DNA of 64,000 nt from Candidatus Mediterraneibacter excrementigallinarum (GTDB taxonomy: Bacteria > Bacillota > Clostridia > Lachnospirales > Lachnospiraceae), in the NCBI GenBank assembly GCA_019120075.1, contig DWVT01000127.1, positions 1 to 64,000 on the forward strand, given 5' to 3'. The notes under the pieces were generated by a model, which saw only the letters and a program-made list of their open reading frames with translations, did not search any database and was not told where the DNA came from. The translations under genes and the position numbers were made by a program. Shown here piece after piece: positions 1 through 9,040 of the stretch. Position 1 is the first letter of the stretch, and each line of letters begins with the position of its first letter.

Positions 1-106
1 AATCCATGATAATATGCCCCTCTTTATCCACCGGGTCTATCTGCTTGAGACCGCCATAACGGCTCCCCATCCCGGCTGCCATAATGACTAAAACTGGTTT
101 TTTCAT
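1..106 (-). CDS. Sugar-phosphate nucleotidyltransferase family protein, N-terminal fragment
   Basis: Only the first 35 codons are in the window; the gene runs off the left edge. The start reads MKKPVLVIMAAGMGSRYGG, which carries the glycine-rich AAGxGSRxGG nucleotide-binding loop of nucleotidyl transferases that activate sugar phosphates or choline phosphate. The ATG at 106 is preceded by a GGAGGTAG ribosome site at about 113-119. The family is clear from the loop, but the substrate cannot be told from so short a piece. Confidence 0.7.
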   Translation of the reverse strand, partial: MKKPVLVIMAAGMGSRYGGLKQIDPVDKEGHIIMD

Positions 107-267
107 CACTGCTACCTCCGTTTGTTTTAACTCTGGCCGCTTTAAATTTGTCATACACCAGACCACAGAAAGTAAATCCTGCACTATGTATCACAGTAAA
201 CATTGTAGAATAAAACTTCTGAAAAGTCTATATCGCCCTGTTGATGTACGTACAAAAAGGACAGTTC

Positions 268-1206
268 CTACCAGCCCTTATAAATTGAAATATCATAATC
301 CGCTTTTTCTTTTTTTCTCTTTCTCCACTCCAGCGGAGACATTTTCACCAGCTTTTTAAAGTTTCTGTTAAACGTAGAAGCTGTGTCAAACCCAGCTTCT
401 ATACGTATCTCATCAATCGTTTTTCTGGTCGTTCTCAGTGCATGGCACGCGGCCTGTATCCTTACCAGATTAATATATTCCAGAGGAGAAATATTCATTT
501 CATCCTGAAACAGCCTTCTGAGATGTGTTTCACTTATATGACACACTCCGGCAAGGTCTGAAACACAGATATTTTCCGAATAATGCGTGGATATATACTC
601 CAATACAGCATCCAGTCGGTTATCTTTCAGACCACGTTCCGGCTCATCCGCTTCTTCCTGTTCAGTCTCTGATACTCTTGCCGCCATCACCAGAAAAGCC
701 TGAAGGAGCCCTTTCATGCTTTCTTTATAAAAGCTCTTCCTGGTTCGTGCTTCGTCAAGTATCAATCGGATCAGAGCTGCGGTTTCCGGCTCATCTTCTG
801 CTGAACTGACTCTGTAGCTTTTCTCAAGTTTCTCTTTCAGCGAAGCATCAATCGAACTATGGTCATCACGATAGAAATATTCAAAAAAACTGTCTGTATC
901 AATAAACAGATACTCCCATCTCTCAACCCTCTCGGGATTGCTGCTGGTTCGATGGATCACATTTTTCGGGATAATGGTAAATGTATCATCCCGGTAATCG
1001 TAAACTTTATCCTCTGACATTATTTTCCCTTTTCCATAATAACAGTACCCCACTTCAAGGTAATTATGAAAATGAAGAGAATCTGTTCCATAATTTGTAA
1101 TCCATCTTTCCCCCAGCAAAGGCAGCACATAGGAATCCACCGGCATTTCATAATATCGGTACTCTACTTTATTATGCTTTTCTTTCTGAATCGTCTTATC
1201 TTTCAT
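268..1206 (-). CDS. AraC-family transcriptional regulator with cupin sensor
   Basis: A 312-residue regulator. An N-terminal cupin-like sugar-sensing half holds the LHFHNYLEVGYCYYG stretch. The C-terminal pair of helix-turn-helix motifs (about residues 205-300) ends in the SPLEWRK motif typical of AraC proteins. The ATG at 1206 is preferred because a GGAGG lies 12 bases upstream; an ATG 60 bases further up has no ribosome site. It follows the GH2 gene on the same strand and is a clear paralogue of the AraC gene at 9563-10510 (same RYYxMP start, same HISETHxRR helix). It probably controls one of the neighbouring sugar loci, perhaps the ABC importer; the target is inference. Confidence 0.88.
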   Translation of the reverse strand: MKDKTIQKEKHNKVEYRYYEMPVDSYVLPLLGERWITNYGTDSLHFHNYLEVGYCYYGKGKIMSEDKVYDYRDDTFTIIPKNVIHRTSSNPERVERWEYLFIDTDSFFEYFYRDDHSSIDASLKEKLEKSYRVSSAEDEPETAALIRLILDEARTRKSFYKESMKGLLQAFLVMAARVSETEQEEADEPERGLKDNRLDAVLEYISTHYSENICVSDLAGVCHISETHLRRLFQDEMNISPLEYINLVRIQAACHALRTTRKTIDEIRIEAGFDTASTFNRNFKKLVKMSPLEWRKRKKEKADYDISIYKGW

Positions 1207-1372
1207 TACCCGTTTCTTCCTCCACACCACAAATATTGTACCATCTTTGCGCAGACTGTGCCACATAAAAAATCTCTATAACGCTTTCCTGCCATCGTAT
1301 CCTTTAATTTATCACTTCCTCGCATGCATCGCAGACGAAGAGACAAAATGCCCCACGCAGACCTCGCAGACG

Positions 1373-1420
1373 AAAAGGAGAAAGACACACCTGCAAAACG
1401 AAGGTATGTCTTTCCTTTTC
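1373..1420 (-). terminator. Probable terminator hairpin after the GH2 gene
   Basis: Read on the minus strand, an imperfect stem of about 17 pairs (AAAAGGAAAGACATACCT against AGGTGTGTCTTTCTCCTTTT) follows the GH2 stop at 1456. The T-run is short, so this is a moderate call. The region between it and the AraC start also holds the short direct repeat CGCAGACGAA at about 1330 and 1365. Confidence 0.45.
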
Positions 1421-1455
1421 CCTGAAACAATATGTTCTTCTCTTATGATCGGACA

Positions 1456-4400
1456 TCAAATTCCTTTGAATGAGAAGGAAAATTCCATCTTTTCCTCTGC
1501 ATTGAGCAGATACTCCGGATGAGTCGGAGATCCCCAGCTGTCATCTCCGGAAACTCCCATCTGTCCCATTGCCGCCCGGATCACAGTGTAGTGCACCTCC
1601 GGCAGCTCATATGGATGCCTTGCATTTTCCATTTCGTGGGGTGTATACGGCAGTGCGGAGAACATCATCGGCCCACTCTTCTCATCCATTTCAAAGAGCA
1701 TTCCTCTCCCCTTCCTGTCAGTTACTTTTGCATAGCGTACGCCAACCTTTGCTCCGCATTCCTGAGGAACAATATAGGACGCCATATTGTCCTTTACCAG
1801 ATTTCTGTAGATTCCCAGCTTCGCTCCCTTGTGCCTGTCAGCATAAGTCTCTGCCGGTCCGAGTCCGTACCACTCCAGATGGTCGTAATCAGCATTGATC
1901 TTGAACATGACCCCGAACTCAGGCATATCTCCCAGCTCTTTCACCGGATCGTAGGCAAGCGTAGTTTTTACCTTTCCTTCTCCGTCTACTTCATAGGAAA
2001 GCGTACACTGGCTCTCCGGTGTTGTCGGAAGAATATAGGTAAATGTCACAGTTGCCGTATTGCCGTTCACCTTCAGCTCCGGCTTCAGTATCCTTGCGTA
2101 AGTGCTCTCGCGGTAATCCTTATGTGTCAGATAAAGGCTGGCGATCTTCCACTGCGCGTATCTTGCCGGCATGAAATTTCCATTGTCGTTGTCTGTTGGC
2201 GCCCTCCAGAAATTCGGTTTCGGAATGGCTTCTATCATTTCCTTTCCTGCATATTTATAGGAAACAAGTCCGCCGTTGAGCAGGGAGAACAGCACTTCAA
2301 AATGCTCGCCTCTCACTCCGATGTTGTGAATACTGCGGATCACTTCAACTTCTTTATCCACAGTCTTCTTCTCTTCTTCTATTTTGTAGACATACTGTCC
2401 GAACGCAACTTCATGGCCTGCCTGCGCCCAGATCCTGTCTTCCTTAAGGCGGAAGGAAACTGTAACGGCATACTCTCCTGCTTTCGTTTCTTCCGGAACC
2501 GGAAGAGCATAGGTCTTTTCGCTCAGAGGTTCAACATCCGTCTCAAGCGCTGCTTCCCGGATCAGCCTGCCGTTTCTTTCAACAGTTACAATGCAGTCAA
2601 ACGTGTTCGTGTTGACAAAAAGATTCTTATTTACCACGCGGACGTTTTCTCTTCCGGGTTCTGCCGTTATATTCTGATAGTTAAATTTAACCTCCTGCAT
2701 CTTCGGAGACGGGTTTCTCTCCCCGCCGTAAGCAATACCGTTGGCACTGAACTCATAGTCCGTCGGGCGCTCGCCGAAATCTCCCCCATATGCCTGGAAC
2801 TCTTTTCCGTATCTGTCTTTCTTGTAAAGAGTCTGGTCAATATAGTCCCAGATAAATCCGCCCTGGTACATCGGCTCCGTATCAGTCAGGTCGGTGTATT
2901 TATGCATTGCGCCGCAGGAATTTCCCATCGCGTGCGTATACTCGCAGCAGATAAACGGTTTGCTCCTGTCCTTTGCCAGGAACGCTTTGATCGACTCCAC
3001 TGACGGATACATCTGGCTTTCCATATCACTGGTATCATTATATCTGCGGTCATGGAAAATCCCTTCGTAGTGTACCAGGCGAGTCGGATCTTCCCTGCGG
3101 AAAAACTGTGACATCTCATAGATATCTTTTCCTCCGTAGGATTCATTTCCGCAGGACCAGATCAGGATCGCCGGATGGTTCTTGTCTCTCTGATACATGG
3201 AGTTCGCGCGGTCCAGCATCATATCAAGCCACTCCGGTCTGTCGTTTGGAACGATCATTGACGTATCCCCGGTCTCATGAACCGTATCCCATGATCCATG
3301 TGTCTCCAGGTTCGTCTCATCGATCAGATACAGACCATACTCGTCGCAGAGCCGGTACAGAGGAGATGAATCAGGATAATGGCAGGTGCGGATCGCATTG
3401 ATATTATTCTGCTTCATGGTCTTAAGATCTTTGACCAGCTCTTCTTTCGACACATGGCGCCCTGTCACTGAACTGAACTCATGCCGGTTTGCTCCTTTGA
3501 ACACGATCCGCTTTCCGTTCAGGGTCATAATATTATTTTTCATCTCAAATCTGCGGAAACCGACTTTCTCCGGAATAAACTCCTGAAATACTCCCTCCTC
3601 ATCATATACACTGATGGCAAGGTCATACAGCTGAGGATCCTCCGCGCTCCAGAGGACCGGATTCTCAACTTCCATTGTAATTCCGCCGTCCCCGAGATCA
3701 AATTCACTTTCGAAAGATACATTGCTGTTGGACAGCCTGATCTTCGCTTTTCCTTTTCCCCAGGCCTCTGTCCTTATCTCCAGCGTGCCTTTTTGCAGAG
3801 ACTCATCCGGCAGCGCCCGGATCCGGAGATCACGGATATGTACATCCGGTACTGTATAGAGGTATACATCCCGGTAGATTCCCGAAAATCTGTAGAAATC
3901 CTGATCCTCGCACCAGCTGCTGCTGGTCCATTTGAATACCTGAGCCGCCAGTTTATTCACTCCGTCTTTTATATAATCTGTCAGTTCAAACTCGGAGGGA
4001 GTAAAAGTATCTTCACTGTATCCGACAAACTCTCCGTTCAGCCAGAGTGCCAGACCGCTCTCCGCACCCTGGAAAGAAACAAAGATCCGCTTTCCTTTCA
4101 TGCGCTCCGGAACCTTAAAATATTTCACATAACTCGCCACCGGATTAAAGCGCTCCGGTATCTCCCCCGGAATGATTTCCTCATGTCCTTCCCAGGGATA
4201 CTGTGTATTTGCATACTGAGGCACATCATAACCCTCAAGCTGGATGTGTGCCGGCACATGGATATCATCCCAGTCATGGCAGTCATAATCCTCTGACTCA
4301 AATCCCGGGATCGCCGACCTGTAATTCCGCGCATAATGAAATTTCCACAGACCGTTCAGAGTCTCTGTAAAGGTACTGTTCTCTTCCCTGCAGTCTTCCT

Positions 4401-4494
4401 CGCAGGCATAGTAAAGATGATCCGAATGAGCATCCAGTCTTCCGTCCCGGAAATATTGCGGATCCTTTACTTTTTCGTAATCAAATCTCTTCAT
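1456..4494 (-). CDS. GH2 beta-galactosidase (LacZ type)
   Basis: A 1012-residue protein, the usual LacZ length. It hydrolyses terminal beta-galactosides, probably in the cytoplasm because no signal peptide is seen. Order of domains: sugar-binding jelly roll, immunoglobulin-like domains, TIM barrel, and a C-terminal Bgal_small domain. The acid/base glutamate lies in WSCGNESYGG (about residue 449) and the nucleophile in CCEYTHAMGNS (about residue 518). AGGAGG stands just before the ATG. It is divergent from the AraC gene at 4671, and its promoter at 4596-4659 matches the MATE operon promoter. Related GH2 beta-glucuronidases are shorter and lack the small C-terminal domain, so beta-galactosidase is favoured. 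Confidence 0.93.
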   Translation of the reverse strand: MKRFDYEKVKDPQYFRDGRLDAHSDHLYYACEEDCREENSTFTETLNGLWKFHYARNYRSAIPGFESEDYDCHDWDDIHVPAHIQLEGYDVPQYANTQYPWEGHEEIIPGEIPERFNPVASYVKYFKVPERMKGKRIFVSFQGAESGLALWLNGEFVGYSEDTFTPSEFELTDYIKDGVNKLAAQVFKWTSSSWCEDQDFYRFSGIYRDVYLYTVPDVHIRDLRIRALPDESLQKGTLEIRTEAWGKGKAKIRLSNSNVSFESEFDLGDGGITMEVENPVLWSAEDPQLYDLAISVYDEEGVFQEFIPEKVGFRRFEMKNNIMTLNGKRIVFKGANRHEFSSVTGRHVSKEELVKDLKTMKQNNINAIRTCHYPDSSPLYRLCDEYGLYLIDETNLETHGSWDTVHETGDTSMIVPNDRPEWLDMMLDRANSMYQRDKNHPAILIWSCGNESYGGKDIYEMSQFFRREDPTRLVHYEGIFHDRRYNDTSDMESQMYPSVESIKAFLAKDRSKPFICCEYTHAMGNSCGAMHKYTDLTDTEPMYQGGFIWDYIDQTLYKKDRYGKEFQAYGGDFGERPTDYEFSANGIAYGGERNPSPKMQEVKFNYQNITAEPGRENVRVVNKNLFVNTNTFDCIVTVERNGRLIREAALETDVEPLSEKTYALPVPEETKAGEYAVTVSFRLKEDRIWAQAGHEVAFGQYVYKIEEEKKTVDKEVEVIRSIHNIGVRGEHFEVLFSLLNGGLVSYKYAGKEMIEAIPKPNFWRAPTDNDNGNFMPARYAQWKIASLYLTHKDYRESTYARILKPELKVNGNTATVTFTYILPTTPESQCTLSYEVDGEGKVKTTLAYDPVKELGDMPEFGVMFKINADYDHLEWYGLGPAETYADRHKGAKLGIYRNLVKDNMASYIVPQECGAKVGVRYAKVTDRKGRGMLFEMDEKSGPMMFSALPYTPHEMENARHPYELPEVHYTVIRAAMGQMGVSGDDSWGSPTHPEYLLNAEEKMEFSFSFKGI

Positions 4495-4595
4495 AATGTT
4501 TTTCCTCCTTTGACTGTTTCATGATCAGACCGCTCCGCATCCGGAGCCGGATCCCGAAAAAGATCCGGACACAGCGGATTTAACGTAACTACAGT

Positions 4596-4659
4596 ATAGT
4601 ACAGATGGACATCCCTGTGTATGATATGTTAAACTAAACAATATAACATTTCGAAACAG
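4596..4659 (-). promoter_or_regulatory. Activator-type promoter and operator of the GH2 gene
   Basis: On the minus strand a -10 element TACTAT (4596-4601) has no recognisable -35. Its operator begins 32 bases upstream (4633-4659; plus-strand reading ACTAAACAATA then ATTTCGAAACAG). The same operator at the same distance precedes the MATE operon at 11958-12021. A missing -35 with an operator covering about -44 to -70 is typical of AraC-activated promoters. The divergent AraC gene at 4671 is the likely binder (inference); the operator also abuts that gene's ribosome site. Confidence 0.7.
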
Positions 4660-4670
4660 GAGGATTTCAC

Positions 4671-5486
4671 ATGCCCATCATTTTCCGGAGTGCGCCATTC
4701 CATGAACCGTTCACCTTTGATTCTCTGGGCAACCACTGGCTTCAGGACCCTGTGTCCCGTCCGAACGGTTATCCTTTCTACCATTATCTTCAGACCGAAA
4801 CCGGTGTCGGAAGAGTCGAAGCAGCCGGAAGGACTTATCTTCTCCGTGAAGGGGAAGGGATTCTGCTTGCCCCCTTCACCCGGCATTCCTATTCCCGGGA
4901 AAGCGAGAGCTGGTATACTCTTTTTGCTTCTTTCACCGGGACGGTGGAAAGCGTCCTTCCCAGGATCATGGGCAACCGGGCGGTGATACTTGCCGGAAAG
5001 GATCAGGGAGAACGGATCGCAGCCCTGATCGAAAACTGCATGTCGCTGTGCGGAAAGCGCCCTCTTGATGAACGTGCGCTCTCTGTCAACTGCTATAATA
5101 TTCTCATGTCCTTCGTGGACGGCGTACACACAAGGAAACGGGAGCAGGATCCTCTGTACCGTCAGTATGTCGCACCCGTGATAGAAGAAATTGAAATCAA
5201 CTATTCCCTCGATCTGAGTGTAGAATATCTGAGCAGAAAAGTATTTATCACGCCGCAGTATCTTTCCAGACTTTTCCGGCGGTTTCTCGGATGCTCAACC
5301 TACGAGTATCTTACTTCTTTTCGGATCAGCCGGGCAAAAGAACTGCTCATCACAGATATACGTCTCGAAGTTCAGGACATCTCCCGTCAGACCGGATTTT
5401 CTGATCCGAGTCATTTCATCGCTGTGTTCAAACGGATCACAGGGATGACTCCGCTTGAATTCCGCAGGCTTAACCGGTCGTTTTGA
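4671..5486 (+). CDS. AraC-family transcriptional regulator
   Basis: A 271-residue regulator with an N-terminal cupin domain (GEGILLAPFTRHSY) and C-terminal double helix-turn-helix (about 170-265) ending in TPLEFRR. AGGAGG ends 8 bases before the ATG. It is divergent from the GH2 gene, with 176 bases between them holding the shared operator at 4633-4659. The layout suggests that it activates the GH2 gene when a galactoside is present and may control its own expression. A bidirectional terminator follows at 5539-5566. Confidence 0.9.
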   Translation: MPIIFRSAPFHEPFTFDSLGNHWLQDPVSRPNGYPFYHYLQTETGVGRVEAAGRTYLLREGEGILLAPFTRHSYSRESESWYTLFASFTGTVESVLPRIMGNRAVILAGKDQGERIAALIENCMSLCGKRPLDERALSVNCYNILMSFVDGVHTRKREQDPLYRQYVAPVIEEIEINYSLDLSVEYLSRKVFITPQYLSRLFRRFLGCSTYEYLTSFRISRAKELLITDIRLEVQDISRQTGFSDPSHFIAVFKRITGMTPLEFRRLNRSF

Positions 5487-5538
5487 CCCATCTCTCCCTG
5501 ACAGTTATAGCGCCCTCTCTGATTTCTGATGTAGAAAA

Positions 5539-5566
5539 AGGCCGCCAGAAATGGCAGCCTTTTTTC
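5539..5566. terminator. Bidirectional terminator
   Basis: A 9-bp stem (AGGCCGCCA / TGGCAGCCT, one mismatch) closes a GAAA loop, with T-runs on both strands. It lies between the convergent AraC (ends 5486) and ABC permease (ends 5580) genes. Confidence 0.85.
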
Positions 5567-5579
5567 TTTCTTATTCTTT

Positions 5580-6410
5580 TTACTTGACAGCACCTGTGAT
5601 ACCTTCTGCAAACTGTTTCTGAAGAATGAAGAAAACGATCATCGTCGGAACAGAACAGAAAAGCACACCCATCATCAGCAGACCATAGTCCGTTGTGTAT
5701 CCGGAAGCCAGGTTCGCGATCAGCAGAGGCATTGTCTGTGCCTTGGGATCTGTCAGTATTACTCGCGGCCACAGGTATGAGTTCCATGCATTCATGAAGG
5801 TGATAACCGCCGCTGCAGCATATGTAGATTTCATCATCGGCATGTACATGCGGTAGAAGATCTGGAATTCATTCAGTCCGTCGATACGGGCAGCCTCCAT
5901 GGTATCAATCGGGAAGTTCCTCGAATTCTGCCGGAACATCATGATCAGGAACGGCGTTGAAATAGACGGAAGGATAAATCCCCAAACGCTGTTTAACAGT
6001 TTTGCTGTGGACAGCAGCTTAAACAGAGGAATCATCGTTGCAACCTGCGGAACCATCATTGCAAGAAGAAGAATAGTAAATACAATATCCTTTCCCTTAT
6101 CATGATAAAGTTCAAAACCATATCCCGCGAGAGAACAGATCACAAGCGCAAGGAGTGTCTGTACGAGTGCATACAGAAGAGAATTACCCATTGCCCCCCA
6201 GAGATCGTTACCCTGAATCAGGTTCTGGAAATTCTGCAGCGCGTAGGTACCCGGAATGATCTTTCCGCGTGCCACGTCAATAGACTGGTTTGTTGCCGCT
6301 GAGATCATCCAGTAAAACGGGAACACGGATATAAATGACCAGATGATCAGGAAAATGTAGGTCGGGATCAGCCGACGCTGGATCATACTCTTGTTCTTTT
6401 TCTCAGTCAC
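5580..6410 (-). CDS. ABC sugar transporter permease, MalG type
   Basis: About 276 residues with six membrane segments and the EAA loop (EAARIDGLNEFQIFYRMYMP) that docks the ATPase. It forms the inner-membrane channel of a carbohydrate importer (CUT1 type) with the MalF-type partner directly upstream, whose 3' end it overlaps. A GTG at 6410 is preferred, 6 bases after AGGTG; another GTG at 6419 is possible. It is the last gene of the binding protein-permease-permease operon. Confidence 0.92.
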   Translation of the reverse strand: MTEKKNKSMIQRRLIPTYIFLIIWSFISVFPFYWMISAATNQSIDVARGKIIPGTYALQNFQNLIQGNDLWGAMGNSLLYALVQTLLALVICSLAGYGFELYHDKGKDIVFTILLLAMMVPQVATMIPLFKLLSTAKLLNSVWGFILPSISTPFLIMMFRQNSRNFPIDTMEAARIDGLNEFQIFYRMYMPMMKSTYAAAAVITFMNAWNSYLWPRVILTDPKAQTMPLLIANLASGYTTDYGLLMMGVLFCSVPTMIVFFILQKQFAEGITGAVK

Positions 6411-7302
6411 GTGTATCACCTACTTTCATATTGATTAACGCCAGGATACCCACGACAATAAATACGAAGAACGACATCGCACAGGCGTATCCGAAGTTTG
6501 CAACGCCCTGTCCCAGCGAGTTATTGTAAATGTAGTGTGACATGGTGATCGTCGCATTTGCAGGACCACCGTTTGTCAGGTTTACTGACTCATCGTACAA
6601 CTGCAGCGTACCGTTGATAGACATGATGAACGTCATGATAATGGTAGGCTTCAGAAGCGGAACCGTGATCTTCCAGAATGTCTTCCATCCGTTTGCGCCG
6701 TCGATCTTTGCAGCCTCATATACAGAGTACTCAATATTCTGGAGTCCGGCGAGGTAAAATACCATGTTGTAACCTGTCCATCTCCAGATCAGAGCGATGA
6801 TAATGACTGCTTTCGCACTTGCCGCATTTCCGAGGAAATTATAGTTTTCCTGCAGAATATGCAGATTGACGAGAATCGTATTGATCAGTCCTTCTGTAGC
6901 AAACAGAGACTTGAAGATGATGGAGTAAGATACCAGTGAAATCGCACATGGCAGGAATACACAGGTACGGAACAATCCTTTGAATCTCAGATGTTTGTTA
7001 TTCAGAAGCTGTGCCAGAAGGATCGCAAGGATCAGCATGATCGGCACCTGGATTATAAGATACAGGAATGTGTTGCCTACGGAACGCAGGAACAGCTTAT
7101 CCTGGAACATTCGCGTATAATTGTTGAAAATCGGTTCGGCCCAGGCCATGTTTGCACTGGAGCCTGTCTGAAGTGACATGATAAATGCCTGGATCATCGG
7201 CCAGAACGCCGTGATCGCGATCAGGATGGTGCCCGGGAGCAAAAATCCCCATCCTGCCGCTGACTGCTTCTGCAGCAGTGTCATCCTTTTTTTCTGTTTC
7301 AC
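6403..7302 (-). CDS. ABC sugar transporter permease, MalF type
   Basis: 299 residues with six predicted membrane helices and an EAA loop (YEAAKIDGANGWKTFWKITVP). It pairs with the MalG-type subunit to form the translocation pore. The start is GTG at 7302, 9 bases after AGGAGG; the first in-frame ATG is six codons further in. It sits between the binding protein and the second permease. No ATP-binding subunit is encoded nearby. Confidence 0.92.
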   Translation of the reverse strand: MKQKKRMTLLQKQSAAGWGFLLPGTILIAITAFWPMIQAFIMSLQTGSSANMAWAEPIFNNYTRMFQDKLFLRSVGNTFLYLIIQVPIMLILAILLAQLLNNKHLRFKGLFRTCVFLPCAISLVSYSIIFKSLFATEGLINTILVNLHILQENYNFLGNAASAKAVIIIALIWRWTGYNMVFYLAGLQNIEYSVYEAAKIDGANGWKTFWKITVPLLKPTIIMTFIMSINGTLQLYDESVNLTNGGPANATITMSHYIYNNSLGQGVANFGYACAMSFFVFIVVGILALINMKVGDTRD

Positions 7303-7401
7303 GTAAGAGCCCCTCCTTTTGCAAACAGGCAGGGTAACGGACTCTCTCCGCCCCCCGCCTGCTTCTCATTTACTCTATTGGCGTTTTTTCAGTTATAAAA
7401 C

Positions 7402-8715
7402 TTAGTTGCCCATCTCGAAATTGAGCTGATCTTCTGCATCTTTAAGAGCAGATGCGGTATCTGCGCCGTTGATGATATTGATGATCGCAGATCCTACATA
7501 GTTACGTGCTGAATAGTGATACGGGCTCTGCTCAACGATCGGCACCTTTGTGGTCATCTCAGCGATATCTGCATAGATCGGCTGATCATTGAAGTACTCA
7601 ACGCCTTCCTGATAAACCGCAGACTCGCCTGCCGGAGCGTATGTTGTAACAACGCCGCCGTTTTTCAGTGCATTGTCATATGTAACTGTGCTGCCGCCGA
7701 ATGTGTAAGCAAGGAAATCTTTTGCGAGATCTACGTTCTGGCAGTTTGCTGTAATATACAGGGAAGAACCGCCGTTACTTGCATATCCTTCTTCACCTGA
7801 GAATGTAGGCATTGATGTGATCTCCCATTTTCCGCTGTTCTCCGGAACTGCTTCGATTGTGGGGATGATCCAGTTTCCGTTCATAACGCCTGCAACCTGG
7901 TCGCCCTGGATTGCTGTGTTTGTGTAATCCTCCCAGCTGTTCGGAAGAAGGCAGATACCCTCGTTTACAAATTTAACGATTGTATCAACAACCTGTACCA
8001 GCGTCTCGTTATCTGTGATGTACGGCTTGCCGTCCTTGAACTGAGATACGCCCTCTGCCTGGAGCATCATATAAACAAGGTCGTTACCGTCGCTGTTCAT
8101 ACACATCATGTACTTGCCTGTTGCCTCTTTCACATCAAGAGCGATCTGCTCAAATTCGTCCCAGGTACATCCTGTGAGCTCGTCGATCGTATGTCCTGCC
8201 TGCTCCAGAAGGTCAACACGGTAAGCGCAGATAACAGTACCGCCGTCTACCGGCATTCCGTAGTGTACACCGTCGATCGTGGAGAAGTTCAGTTTCTCAG
8301 CTGCGAAGTTGTCCCAGTCAACATCAACATCATCAAGCGGCACCCATACATCCGGATAATCGGATACATACTGCTGAATGTAGTGATCCTGGAAAAGAAC
8401 GATATCCGGCAGTGTGCTGTAGTCTCCTGCAGAAGCAGCTGTTGTGATCGCTGTCTCAACATCCTCGGATGCTGACTGCTCTATAACCTCAAGATTGAAG
8501 TCAGGATCCACATTCTCCTTGTAGTCAGCTCCGGCCGCTTCCATTGCCGGGATATTGAAGTTCGGATCCCATGCGTAAAGTGTCAGTGTATGTCCGTCGC
8601 CGCCGGATGCGGAATCCCCGCCGCCGGATGAAGAATCACTTCCTCCGCCGCCACAGGCTGCAAGTGACAGTGCCATAGCGCCTGCCAGTAATGCTGCAAA
8701 TACTCTTCTCTTCAT
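7402..8715 (-). CDS. ABC sugar-binding lipoprotein (family 1 extracellular binding protein)
   Basis: 437 residues. A lipoprotein signal ends in the lipobox LSLAAC (Cys21), followed by a glycine/serine linker and a two-lobed solute-binding domain. It is anchored outside the membrane and delivers an oligosaccharide to the two permeases. The ATG at 8715 has AAGGAGG just upstream; an in-frame ATG ten codons earlier lacks one. The promoter at 8784-8846 carries a 21-bp-spaced direct repeat of the AraC type. The substrate is unknown; the neighbouring GH2 gene suggests a galactose-containing sugar (inference). Confidence 0.93.
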   Translation of the reverse strand: MKRRVFAALLAGAMALSLAACGGGGSDSSSGGGDSASGGDGHTLTLYAWDPNFNIPAMEAAGADYKENVDPDFNLEVIEQSASEDVETAITTAASAGDYSTLPDIVLFQDHYIQQYVSDYPDVWVPLDDVDVDWDNFAAEKLNFSTIDGVHYGMPVDGGTVICAYRVDLLEQAGHTIDELTGCTWDEFEQIALDVKEATGKYMMCMNSDGNDLVYMMLQAEGVSQFKDGKPYITDNETLVQVVDTIVKFVNEGICLLPNSWEDYTNTAIQGDQVAGVMNGNWIIPTIEAVPENSGKWEITSMPTFSGEEGYASNGGSSLYITANCQNVDLAKDFLAYTFGGSTVTYDNALKNGGVVTTYAPAGESAVYQEGVEYFNDQPIYADIAEMTTKVPIVEQSPYHYSARNYVGSAIINIINGADTASALKDAEDQLNFEMGN

Positions 8716-8783
8716 AATGCTTGTCCTCCTTTTCTGAATAAGCAATTCTCATTCTGCCTTTAACGAATTGCCCTATGTCCTAT

Positions 8784-8846
8784 ATTATAGCAAAGAGATG
8801 GAGGTATTTGTGTGCATAACCGGTCGGATAATGTGCATTTTCGATC
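8784..8846 (-). promoter_or_regulatory. Promoter of the ABC importer operon with AraC-type direct repeats
   Basis: On the minus strand TATAAT (8784-8789) has no good -35. Plus-strand copies of TGTGCAT at 8811-8817 and 8832-8838 sit exactly 21 bp apart, two helical turns, and the nearer one covers the -35 position. Each is followed by a similar YCGRTC. This is the usual layout of an AraC-type activator site. The rest of the gap from 8716 to 9040 is AT-rich and shows no gene. Confidence 0.6.
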
Positions 8847-9040
8847 ATGATTATAGATTTTGCACTATTTTCCTGTCTTTGAATCTGATTTTTTATTCAT
8901 TTTATATTGTTAATTTTCTGACATAATCGTTTTTTATGTCATATTTCAACATATTCCGCGCTTTTTTATATAAATAAAGACGATAGGCACGTTTCTGTTT
9001 TATGCCATTTTTATATTTCATTCAAAATTTATTCATCTTT

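Noticed and set aside
1326..1375. Short direct repeats CGCAGACGAA after the GH2 gene, considered as a repeat array
   Set aside because: Only two clean copies of 10 bases and no regular unit; not a CRISPR or satellite array.
1519..3003. Long plus-strand open frame opposite the GH2 gene (494 codons)
   Set aside because: It is antisense to a clear full-length beta-galactosidase, has no ribosome site, and its protein has no recognisable motif. The other long antisense frames (for example at 54383-55492, 27074-27790 and 35082-35999) were rejected for the same reason.
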